From: Quatrionicoccus australiensis
GTDB taxonomy: Bacteria; Pseudomonadota; Gammaproteobacteria; Burkholderiales; Rhodocyclaceae
DNA length: 64,000 nt
Assembly (NCBI RefSeq): GCF_020510425.1
Contig: NZ_JAHBAH010000001.1
Span: forward strand, 2,089,001-2,153,000
Direction of reading: 5' to 3'
In this document: one piece after another, positions 52,241 to 61,552 of the stretch
Layout: the number at the start of each line of letters is the position of its first letter
Position numbering within the stretch: the first letter of the stretch is position 1
Translations under genes and position numbers: made by a program
Notes under the pieces: model-generated
Database searches by the model: none
The model's input: only the letters and a program-made list of their open reading frames with translations
What the model was told of the DNA's origin: nothing

Positions 52241-52783
52241 TTACTTGATGAGCGGGAGGAGGGCGCGGAATTGCTCGGTGCCGGCGGCGTGCAGCCACTC
52301 GAAGAGAACCATCTCGGTGGTGACGATGCCGACTCCGGCTGCACGCAGGCGTTCGATGGCGGCGCTGCGGTTTTCCGGCGTGCGCGAAGAGGCCGCATCG
52401 GCGACCAGATAGACCGCGAAACCGGCGGCAAGCAGCCCGAAAGCTGTCTGCAGCACGCAGACATGGGTTTCGGTGCCGGTCAGGATGACCTGCTGCTTTT
52501 GCGCGCTGCGCAGCAGATCGAGCACGCCGGGCTCGGCGGTGCAGGAGAAATGCGTTTTCTCGAAAAAGCGGGCGTCGTGTGCCGCCGCGCGGACGGCTTC
52601 GAGACTGGGGCCGAGGCCGCGCACGTATTGCTCGGAAACGAAGGCCGGCACATCGAGCTGGCGGGCAGCTTCGAGCAGGCGGACGGAATTGGCGACGACG
52701 CGTTCGCCGTCATGAATCGCCGGCGCCAGCTTCTGCTGCAGGTCGATGACCAGCAGCAGCGAATCTTCGCGCCGGATCAGCAT
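52241..52783 (-). CDS. Isochorismatase-family hydrolase
   Basis: 180 aa from ATG 52783; a start 11 codons earlier would overlap purU and is less likely. The cysteine-hydrolase triad is visible: Asp in LLLVIDLQQKL (D14), Lys in FFEKTHFSC and nucleophile Cys in TGTETHVCVLQTA. The YcaC-like subgroup has no settled substrate. It follows purU by 4 bp on the same strand. Confidence 0.87.
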   Translation of the reverse strand: MLIRREDSLLLVIDLQQKLAPAIHDGERVVANSVRLLEAARQLDVPAFVSEQYVRGLGPSLEAVRAAAHDARFFEKTHFSCTAEPGVLDLLRSAQKQQVILTGTETHVCVLQTAFGLLAAGFAVYLVADAASSRTPENRSAAIERLRAAGVGIVTTEMVLFEWLHAAGTEQFRALLPLIK

Positions 52784-52787
52784 CGGC

Positions 52788-53651
52788 TCAGCGGAATACG
52801 ATGGTCTTGTTGCCATGCACCAGCACCCGGTCTTCCAGGTGGTAGCGCAGGCCGCGGGCGAGCACCGTCTTCTCGATGTCTTTGCCGTAACGCACCATGT
52901 CTTCCGGCGAATCGGAGTGGTCGATGCGGATGACGTCCTGCTCGATGATCGGTCCCTGATCGAGTTCGGCGGTCACGTAATGACAGGTCGCGCCGATCAG
53001 CTTGACGCCGCGTTCATAGGCCTGGTGATAAGGCTTGGCGCCGGCAAAGCTGGGCAGGAAGCTGTGATGGATGTTGATGATCTTGCCGGCCAGGGCGGCA
53101 CACAGTTCCGGCGAAAGGATCTGCATGTAGCGCGCGAGCACCATGGTGTCGCCATGCACATCCTCAAAGATGCGCTGCATCTCGGCGTAGGCCGCCTTCT
53201 TGTTGTCGGCGGTGACCGGCACATGATGGAAGGGGATGCCGTGCCATTCGACGAAACCGCGGAAAGTGTCGTGGTTCGAAATGACGCACGGGATCTCGAT
53301 GTCGAGTTCCTTGGCCTGCCAGCGCGCCAGCAGGTCGTAGAGACAGTGTTCCTGCTTGGAAACCATCACCACGACACGTTTCTTGACGGCGCTGTCGTTG
53401 ATCTGCCAGGTCATCGACAAGGGTTCGGCGACTTCCGTGCGGAAACGTTCGCGGAACTCGGCGAGCAGGCAGGGCAGCGAATCCGCCTTGATCTCGATGC
53501 GCATGAAATAGCGACCGCTCAGCACGTCCGAGTGGAAGCTCGACTCGAGAATCCAGCCGCCATTGCCGGCGATGAAACCGGAAACGCGGGCGATGATGCC
53601 GACCTGGTCGGGGCAGGAAGCGGAAAGGGTGTAGAAACGGTCGCGATGCAT
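52788..53651 (-). CDS. purU: Formyltetrahydrofolate deformylase
   Basis: 287 aa. N-terminal ACT domain (~8-85) for regulation by methionine/glycine, then a formyl-transferase-like domain with the catalytic Asn/His in IINIHHSFLPSF and Asp in TAELDQGPI. It releases formate from 10-formyl-THF, balancing the one-carbon pool used by fmt and metH elsewhere here. Upstream is a repeat-rich spacer. Confidence 0.95.
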   Translation of the reverse strand: MHRDRFYTLSASCPDQVGIIARVSGFIAGNGGWILESSFHSDVLSGRYFMRIEIKADSLPCLLAEFRERFRTEVAEPLSMTWQINDSAVKKRVVVMVSKQEHCLYDLLARWQAKELDIEIPCVISNHDTFRGFVEWHGIPFHHVPVTADNKKAAYAEMQRIFEDVHGDTMVLARYMQILSPELCAALAGKIINIHHSFLPSFAGAKPYHQAYERGVKLIGATCHYVTAELDQGPIIEQDVIRIDHSDSPEDMVRYGKDIEKTVLARGLRYHLEDRVLVHGNKTIVFR

Positions 53652-53796
53652 GTTTTAGGATCGAGCTATTAGGATCGAGGATCCAGTGGGGTTGGTCTTG
53701 CTAGGTCACTGGATCTCAGGCAATAAACTGAGGATTGAGGTATTAGGATCGAGGACCTAGTGGGTTTGATCTTGCTAGGCAACTCGATCCTAACGA
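53652..53796. repeat. Two imperfect 49-bp repeats, each with an inverted repeat
   Basis: Unit 1 (53668-53716) and unit 2 (53742-53790) both begin ATTAGGATCGAGGA and share CTTGCTAGG. Unit 1 contains GATCCAGTG / CACTGGATC (9-bp stem); unit 2 contains TAGGATCGAG / CTCGATCCTA (10-bp stem). No T-run follows. The element fills the whole spacer between purU and thrH and is unlike its neighbours in composition. Confidence 0.75.
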
Positions 53797-54405
53797 CTAG
53801 CAGCTAGCAAATGCCTTGTCGATTTCGCTGCGCAGGTCGTCGTAATTGAGGACGACCGGATACTGCGGGAATTCGCGGATGACGTTTTCCGGCGGGTGGA
53901 ACAGGATGCCGCCGTGGGCTTCGCCGAGCATCGCCGTGTCGTTGTAGGAGTCGCCGGCCGCAACGATCTTGAAGTTCAGCTCCTTGAAGCGCTTGACCGC
54001 TTCCTGCTTCTGGTTCGGCATGCGCAGGTGGTAGGCAACCAGCATGCCGGCAGCGTCGGCTTCCAGCGAATGGCAGAACAGCGTCGGCCAGCCGAGCTGG
54101 CGCATCAGCGGATGCGCGAATTCGTAGAAGGTGTCGGACAGGATGACGACCTGGTAATCCTCGCGCAGCTTGTCGAGGAAGGCGCGCGCGCCCGGCATCG
54201 GGCCCATTTCGGCGATCACCTTCTGGATATCCGGCAGGCCGAGCTTGTGCTCGCGCAGGATGTTCAGGCGATAGGTCATCAGCTTGTCGTAATCCGGCTC
54301 TTCGCGCGTCGTGCGCATCAGCTCGGGAATGCCCGTGCGCTTGGAGAATTCGATCCAGATTTCGGGAACAAGGACCCCTTCGAGGTCGAGGCAGACGATT
54401 TGCAC
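53797..54405 (-). CDS. thrH: Phosphoserine phosphatase / homoserine phosphotransferase ThrH
   Basis: 202 aa from GTG 54405, with AGGAG seven bases upstream; the open frame continues upstream through repeats but has no family sequence. HAD motif I is VCLDLEGVLVPEIW, motif II ILSDTFYEF, motif IV AAGDSYNDTAML. The protein matches Pseudomonas ThrH, which removes phosphate from phosphoserine and can pass it to homoserine. It is flanked by repeat elements on both sides. Confidence 0.92.
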   Translation of the reverse strand: MQIVCLDLEGVLVPEIWIEFSKRTGIPELMRTTREEPDYDKLMTYRLNILREHKLGLPDIQKVIAEMGPMPGARAFLDKLREDYQVVILSDTFYEFAHPLMRQLGWPTLFCHSLEADAAGMLVAYHLRMPNQKQEAVKRFKELNFKIVAAGDSYNDTAMLGEAHGGILFHPPENVIREFPQYPVVLNYDDLRSEIDKAFASC

Positions 54406-54522
54406 GGGTTGGCTCCTGCGGAGGTATTCGGAAGGGGGCGATTTTACCTTATGAGGGATGGGATTCGGCTGGTTTTGGGGTTTTTGGGGGAGTTGACCGG
54501 TGAGGGCGCTTCTTTGGTGGAA

Positions 54523-54760
54523 TGATGTGCTCGTTTTACGGCTGTGGTCCGCCTGGCGGGCAGGCTGCGTTGGGCGCTTAACCGCTGCTTTCCGCGCTGC
54601 GGCGCGGGCGTACTTTCTTTTGGCGAAGCAAAAGAAAGTATGCCCGCCCGCAAGGCGGAACAGAGCCGCAAAACAAGCACAACATCTTCCGTAAGCGAGA
54701 CATCCCGCAAGGCGGAACCCCAACGTAAAACAAGCACAACACCCACCGTAGCCGAGACTA
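54523..54760. repeat. Complex inverted and tandem repeat element in the thrH-yheS spacer
   Basis: The 381-bp spacer (54406-54786) holds no gene. A large hairpin (54604-54621 / 54630-54647) has 17 of 18 positions paired (GCGGGCGTACTTTCTTTT / AAAAGAAAGTATGCCCGC) around GGCGAAGC. Two tandem 57-bp units follow (54647-54703, 54704-54760), ~77% identical by eye, both with CCCGCAAGGCGGAAC and AAAACAAGCACAACA. A partial inverted copy lies at ~54523-54561. The whole can fold into a cruciform. Confidence 0.7.
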
Positions 54761-54786
54761 AGCCCAAAAAAGAGCAAAACCGGAGG

Positions 54787-56694
<1,908 letters not shown>

Positions 56695-56735
56695 GAGGCG
56701 GCAGATTATAGCGGCGGGCTGCTAAAATCCCGCGC

Positions 56736-57941
56736 ATGATCAAGCAGATTCGCTCCGAACAGCTCAAGCCGGGCATGTACATCCACGACCTCAATTGTGG
56801 CTGGCTGGATCATCCCTTCGTTTCCAGCACCTTCAAGGTGCGCGACGAGGCGACGGTGAGCAAGATCATCGAACTCGGCATCCGCGAGCTCTACATCGAC
56901 ACCGTCAAGGGCGCCGATGTCTGGGAGGCGCGCACGCAGAGCGAGGTCAATGCCGAGCTTGAGCAGCGCATGCAGGAAATCGCCGCCAAGAAGTCGGAGC
57001 GGCCGGTGGTGGTCGAGCTGCGCGAGGAAACCGCGCGCGCCCGGCGCCTGCACGGCGAAGCCAACAAGATCGTGCGCAACCTGATGGAAGATGTCCGTTT
57101 AGGGCAAAAAATCGAGGTCGACCGTCTGGCGCCGCTGGTCGAGAGCACCGTCGAGTCCATCTTCCGCAATCAGGATGCCTTGCTGCCGCTGGCCCGCCTC
57201 AAGAACCACGACGATTACACCTTCGAGCACTCGGTCAGCGTCTGCGCGCTGCTTGTCGCCTTTGGCCGTGCCATGAAGCTGGCCAAGGAAGATATCCGCG
57301 AACTGGCGATGGGCGGCCTGCTGCACGATGTCGGCAAGGCCAGCATCCCGGACGTGATCCTCAACAAGCCGGGCAAGCTCGATGACGCCGAGTTCACCAA
57401 GATGCAGTCGCATGTCGTGCAGGGCGTTGTGCTGCTGCAGCAAAGCGGCGGCATCAGCAAGATCGCCCTGCAGGTGGTCGGCGAGCACCACGAACGTTTT
57501 GACAGCACCGGCTATCCGCGCCACCTGGGCAGCGAAAAGATCTCGCTGTATGGCCAGATGGCGGCGATTGTCGATGTCTATGACGCCATTTCATCGGAGC
57601 GCGTCTATCACAAGGGCATGCCGCCGCCGCAGGCGCTGAAGAAGCTGCTTGAGTGGAGCGATCACCATTTCGACCCGCAACTGGTCAAAACCTTCATCCG
57701 CGCCATCGGCGTCTATCCGACCGGCACCCTGGTCCAGCTCGAAAGCAAGCGGCTCGGCGTCGTCGTCGAGCAGAATGAAGGTAACCTGCTCGAACCGGTG
57801 GTGCGGATTTTTTACCACGCCGGCCAGAAACACTACATCCCGCCCGAAACCGTGGATATCTCCAAGGTTCAGGACCGCATCGCCAGTTTTGAGAATTACG
57901 AAAAATGGAATATCGATCCCTATCACTGGCTGCCTGCCTGA
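56736..57941 (+). CDS. Cyclic-di-GMP phosphodiesterase, DUF3391 plus HD-GYP
   Basis: 401 aa. N-terminal DUF3391 (~1-130; MIKQIRSEQLKPGMYIHDLN) and HD-GYP domain (~150-345) with H165, the HD pair H197-D198 in LLHDVGKASIPDVIL, H251-H252-E253 and STGYP. All catalytic residues are present, so it is predicted active. Soluble, no signal peptide. Its end overlaps the next gene by 37 bp, and a paralogue follows. Confidence 0.93.
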   Translation: MIKQIRSEQLKPGMYIHDLNCGWLDHPFVSSTFKVRDEATVSKIIELGIRELYIDTVKGADVWEARTQSEVNAELEQRMQEIAAKKSERPVVVELREETARARRLHGEANKIVRNLMEDVRLGQKIEVDRLAPLVESTVESIFRNQDALLPLARLKNHDDYTFEHSVSVCALLVAFGRAMKLAKEDIRELAMGGLLHDVGKASIPDVILNKPGKLDDAEFTKMQSHVVQGVVLLQQSGGISKIALQVVGEHHERFDSTGYPRHLGSEKISLYGQMAAIVDVYDAISSERVYHKGMPPPQALKKLLEWSDHHFDPQLVKTFIRAIGVYPTGTLVQLESKRLGVVVEQNEGNLLEPVVRIFYHAGQKHYIPPETVDISKVQDRIASFENYEKWNIDPYHWLPA

Positions 57942-58507
57942 TCAGCCTGGCTTGCCTGGCGGCACCCGCCCTGGCCGACCAGGCTGTCGATCCGGCCCTG
58001 GAGCAGGACTGGAAGGCGCGTCTCGACAAGGCGGCTGCCCTGCAGGCCGAAGGCAAGCAGCGCCAGGCCGAGGCGGCACGCGTTCAGGCGCTGAAGGATG
58101 CCGAGTGCGAGCACAAGTTTCTCGTCAATAGCTGCCTGAACGAGAGTCGTGAAGAATACATGGTGGTTTCCCGCCAGGCGCGCTTGCTCGAAAATGAAGG
58201 CAAGGCCATCGAGCGTCAGGTCAAAAAGGAGCAGTTGAGCGAGCATGACCGCCAGCAGCGTGCCGAGGCGCCCAAACGCGCCGCCGAGTTGCAGGCACGC
58301 CAGACAGAAACTGCGGCGCTGCGTGACGAAGCGGAAAGCCGCGAAGCAGCAATCCGCACCGACAAGGAGAGGAAGGCGGCGGAAGGTGCCCGGCGCAAGG
58401 CTGACGATGCGGCAAAACAGCGCCGCAAGCAGCAGGAACACGCCGCCCGGGTTGCCGAAAAGATGGACAAGGCCGCGCGTCGGGCAGCCGAAGCGCCGGG
58501 GCAGTAG
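57905..58507 (+). CDS. Secreted coiled-coil protein of unknown function
   Basis: 200 aa. Signal peptide (1-24, ending ALA). The remainder is a long Ala/Glu/Lys/Arg-rich coiled coil (~28-198). One Cys pair (ECEHKF and NSCLNE, ~60-70) is the only distinctive feature. No family recognised; it may be periplasmic. The 37-bp overlap with the HD-GYP gene and 13-bp gap to the next suggest one operon. Confidence 0.6.
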   Translation: MEYRSLSLAACLISLACLAAPALADQAVDPALEQDWKARLDKAAALQAEGKQRQAEAARVQALKDAECEHKFLVNSCLNESREEYMVVSRQARLLENEGKAIERQVKKEQLSEHDRQQRAEAPKRAAELQARQTETAALRDEAESREAAIRTDKERKAAEGARRKADDAAKQRRKQQEHAARVAEKMDKAARRAAEAPGQ

Positions 58508-58520
58508 GCGAGCCGCATTC

Positions 58521-59741
58521 ATGATTCGCAAAATTCCGATTGGCCAGTTGTTGCCCGGCATGTATGTCGTGGATCTGCACAAGCATTGGCTGGAACACAA
58601 CATCTGGCAGCGCCGCTTCATGATCCGCGACGAGGCGCATGTCCAGAAGCTGGTCTACGAAGGCATCGAGGAAGTCAGTATCGATCTCGGCCGCGGTATC
58701 GACGTTCCGCCGCCACCGCCGCCACCCGAACGTAGTTCGACGGAGTTCGAGCGCAAGTTCCTGTCGCTGGCCGAACGTTTTGCCCCTGGACCGCGCCAGG
58801 TTTCGCTGGGTGAAGAGCGGCGCCGTGCCGCGCGTCTGCTCAGTGACGCCGGCAGCATGCTCAACGAGCTGATGATTGCCGCCCAGATTGGTCGTGAAGT
58901 CGACGCGGCGCGCCTTGAGCCGCTGATCGGCAAGATGCTGGAGTCGATCCGGCGCAATCCCGATGCGCTGGTGCCGCTCGCCCGCCTGAAAACCCGCGAT
59001 GCCTATGCCGCCGACCACGCCGTCGCCACTGCCGGCCTGATCATCGCGCTCGGCCTGCAGCAGGGCCTGCCCGACCCGGAAATCGAAAAACTGGCGATCG
59101 GCACCATGCTCAAGGACATCGGCCAGGCGGCGCTCGACGAAACCCTGATCACCAAGCCCGGCATGCTGTCGCAGGCCGAGTATTCGACCGTCAAGAGCCA
59201 TGTCGAGGAAGGCTTGGCCGTGCTCGAGGCGACCTCGCGCCTGTCCGAGACCTCGGTCGCCGTCGTGCTCGAACACCACGAGCGCTACAACGGCTGCGGC
59301 TATCCCTATCGTATGGCGGGCGACGAAATTTCCGCCGCCGGGCGCATGGCGGCGATTGTCGATACCTACGACGCGATGACGTCGGATCGCCCCTATCGCC
59401 AGGCCATGTCGCCGGCACTGGTGCTGCGCCAGCTCTTCGAGCAAGGCGGTACGCAGTTCGATCCGACGCTGGTTTCCGCTTTCGTGCGTACGGTCGGCGT
59501 CTATCCGGTCGGGACGCTGGTTTTGCTGGAAAGCGGCCATCTCGCCGTGGTCGACGAGCTGCATCAGGACAATCTGCTCAGCCCGCTGGTGCGTGTCATC
59601 TACCATGCCGGCCGGCAGCAGTACGTGACGCCGGTCGAGGTCGACCTGTCGCGCAAGGTCGGCAATCACTACGGCAAGATCGTGCGCGCCGAGAACTACG
59701 AGCGCTGGGGACTCAGTCCGCTGCGCTGGCAACCTGCCTGA
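58521..59741 (+). CDS. Degenerate HD-GYP protein (DUF3391 plus HD-GYP)
   Basis: 406 aa from ATG 58521. DUF3391 (1-130, with a Pro-rich PPPPPPP run at ~62-70) and HD-GYP (~150-350). The HD motif reads MLKDIGQAALDE: the metal-binding His is K198 while D199 is kept, and the following Lys is Gln. H166, the HHERYNGCGYP block (H252, H253, E254) and the second SHVEEG His remain. The missing His predicts weak or no phosphodiesterase activity; a binding or regulatory role is likelier. Paralogue of the preceding HD-GYP protein. Overlaps mutY tail to tail by 29 bp. Confidence 0.88.
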   Translation: MIRKIPIGQLLPGMYVVDLHKHWLEHNIWQRRFMIRDEAHVQKLVYEGIEEVSIDLGRGIDVPPPPPPPERSSTEFERKFLSLAERFAPGPRQVSLGEERRRAARLLSDAGSMLNELMIAAQIGREVDAARLEPLIGKMLESIRRNPDALVPLARLKTRDAYAADHAVATAGLIIALGLQQGLPDPEIEKLAIGTMLKDIGQAALDETLITKPGMLSQAEYSTVKSHVEEGLAVLEATSRLSETSVAVVLEHHERYNGCGYPYRMAGDEISAAGRMAAIVDTYDAMTSDRPYRQAMSPALVLRQLFEQGGTQFDPTLVSAFVRTVGVYPVGTLVLLESGHLAVVDELHQDNLLSPLVRVIYHAGRQQYVTPVEVDLSRKVGNHYGKIVRAENYERWGLSPLRWQPA

Positions 59742-60750
59742 TCAGTTTGCGGATCGGCGTCGGCACGCCGGCGTCGGCGGCCTTGGCAATTTCCACCCAT
59801 TCCAGGCCGGGCTCGGCACAGGCCTGACTTGTCGCCACCTCGCACAGCACCGGCTGCAGGGTCAGGCGAAAATGCGTGAACACATGCTTGAACGGCGTCA
59901 GCTCGCGCTGTTCGGTGACATGCAGACCAAGGCGGGCGAGCACGTCGGCCGGCTCGCCTTCGGGCGGCACCAGCAGGCCGCCCCACAGGCCGCTCGGCGG
60001 GCGCCTTTCGAGCAACAGGCGCTGGCCGTCGCTGATCAGCACGAAACTGCTGCTGCGCTCCGGCACAGCCTTGCGCGGCTTGGCCTGCGGCAGTTCGCCC
60101 TGGCGCCCGTCGCGGCAGGCGACGCATTCGGCGGCAAGCGGGCAGTAGCCGCAGCGCGGCCGGCCGCGCGTGCATAGCGTCGCGCCGAGATCCATCAGGC
60201 CCTGTGTATAGGCTTCGATATCGCTTTCCGGCAGCAGCGACTCGGCGAGTTGCCAGAGCGCACGGTCGACCGGCGCTGCGCCGGGAAAACCCTCAATGCC
60301 GAAATGCCGGCACAGCACGCGCTTGACGTTGCCGTCGAGAATCGCGGCGCGCTGCCCGAAGGCAAAGGCAGCCACCGCCGCCGCGGTCGACCGGCCGATG
60401 CCCGGCAATTCCACCAGCTGTTCGCTGCTTTTCGGGAATTTTCCGGCGTGCACCGCCACGATCTGCTGCGCACAGCGATGCAGGTTGCGCGCCCTGGCGT
60501 AATAGCCGAGGCCGGCCCAATGCTCGATCACCGCCTCGATCGGCGCGGCGGCGAGGGCGGCGACATCGGGAAAGCTGGCGAGGAAACGCTGGTAATAGGG
60601 AACCACCGTCGCCACCTGCGTTTGTTGCAGCATGATCTCGGAAAGCCAGATGCGGTAAGGATCGCGCGTGTTCTGCCAGGGCAGGTCGTGGCGCCCGGCG
60701 ACTTTCTGCCAGGCGATCAGGCGGATGGTGAAGGAATGCGGAACGGCCAA
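59713..60750 (-). CDS. mutY: A/G-specific adenine glycosylase
   Basis: 345 aa. N-terminal glycosylase: catalytic Glu in LSEIMLQQTQVATVVPYY, helix-hairpin-helix LPGIGRSTAAAV and catalytic Asp in AAILDGNVKRVLCR; iron-sulphur ligands C-x6-C-x2-C-x5-C in CTRGRPRCGYCPLAAEC. C-terminal NUDIX-like domain (~225-345) recognises 8-oxoG. It removes A mispaired with oxidised G. Overlaps the HD-GYP gene tail to tail. Confidence 0.97.
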   Translation of the reverse strand: MAVPHSFTIRLIAWQKVAGRHDLPWQNTRDPYRIWLSEIMLQQTQVATVVPYYQRFLASFPDVAALAAAPIEAVIEHWAGLGYYARARNLHRCAQQIVAVHAGKFPKSSEQLVELPGIGRSTAAAVAAFAFGQRAAILDGNVKRVLCRHFGIEGFPGAAPVDRALWQLAESLLPESDIEAYTQGLMDLGATLCTRGRPRCGYCPLAAECVACRDGRQGELPQAKPRKAVPERSSSFVLISDGQRLLLERRPPSGLWGGLLVPPEGEPADVLARLGLHVTEQRELTPFKHVFTHFRLTLQPVLCEVATSQACAEPGLEWVEIAKAADAGVPTPIRKLIRQVASAAD

Positions 60751-60812
60751 TTCTGCCTCGACGTGGGGGGCGGGAGCACGGATAATACGGCCTTTTTCCG
60801 CCGGACCCCCCG

Positions 60813-61304
60813 ATGTCTCAAGCTCAAGCCGATACCCGCGCCCTGCGCAACGCCCTCGGGCAATTTGCTACCGGTATCGCCATCGTTACCGCCATCGATC
60901 CGGATGGCCATCCCATCGGGCTGACCGTCAATTCCTTTTCCGCCGTGTCGCTCGACCCGGCGCTCGTCCTCTGGTGCCTCGACAACGGCTCGCACAACCT
61001 GGCCGCCTTCCAGCGCGCCAGCCATCACGCGATCAACATCCTGTCGGTTGACCAGAAGGATCTCTCCAACCGTTTCGCCACCTGGCCGGCCGACCGCTTC
61101 GTCGGCATCGACTGGCACGCCGGCGCCGGCGGCGCTCCGGTTTTCCCCGGTTGCTGCGCGACTTTCGAAGTCGCCAACGCAACGCAAACCGCTGGCGGCG
61201 ACCACACCATCTTCATCGGCCGCGTCGAACGCTACGCCCAGGCCAGCGAACTCGCCCCACTGCTTTTCCACGCCGGCCAGTACCGCACGCTCGCCGACTC
61301 CTGA
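60813..61304 (+). CDS. Flavin reductase-like FMN-binding protein
   Basis: 163 aa. RNALGQFATGIAIVTA, GLTVNSFSAVSLDPALVLWCL and the late HTIFIGRVE are the flavin_reductase (FMN-binding split barrel) family patterns. Members supply reduced flavin to a two-component monooxygenase or reduce substrates directly; no partner oxygenase is adjacent. It is divergent from mutY and followed by a tRNA gene. Confidence 0.88.
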   Translation: MSQAQADTRALRNALGQFATGIAIVTAIDPDGHPIGLTVNSFSAVSLDPALVLWCLDNGSHNLAAFQRASHHAINILSVDQKDLSNRFATWPADRFVGIDWHAGAGGAPVFPGCCATFEVANATQTAGGDHTIFIGRVERYAQASELAPLLFHAGQYRTLADS

Positions 61305-61357
61305 GAAAGATTGAACCGACCGCCTTCTGCGCATAGAATGGCGGCCAGTCACCCAGA

Positions 61358-61431
61358 GCGGGCGTCGTATAATGGTAATACCCTAGCTTCCCAAGCTAGA
61401 GCCGTGGGTTCGATTCCCATCGCCCGCTCCA
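61358..61431 (+). tRNA. tRNA-Gly (anticodon CCC)
   Basis: 74 nt including encoded CCA. Acceptor stem GCGGGCG / CGCCCGC (7 bp), anticodon stem CTAGC / GCTAG with loop TTCCCAA, giving CCC (reads GGG), and T-arm GTGGGTTCGATTCCCAT. A terminator follows. Confidence 0.95.
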
Positions 61432-61463
61432 ACTGATTCAGACAGGCCGTTGATCTGTCATTG

Positions 61464-61493
61464 AAAAGCCAACCTCAACGGGTTGGCTTTTTT
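61464..61493 (+). terminator. Terminator after tRNA-Gly
   Basis: Stem AAAGCCAACC / GGTTGGCTTT with a 6-nt loop and a run of T. It ends transcription from the tRNA and possibly the flavin reductase. Confidence 0.9.
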
Positions 61494-61552
61494 GTTGTCG
61501 GGTCGACAAGCGATTCGCAGGTTTTTCTCTCGTCGACCGTCCTGGAACCCGA

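Noticed and set aside
53652..54760. CRISPR-like array around thrH
   Set aside because: Repeats are few, imperfect and not separated by uniform spacers, and there are no cas genes.
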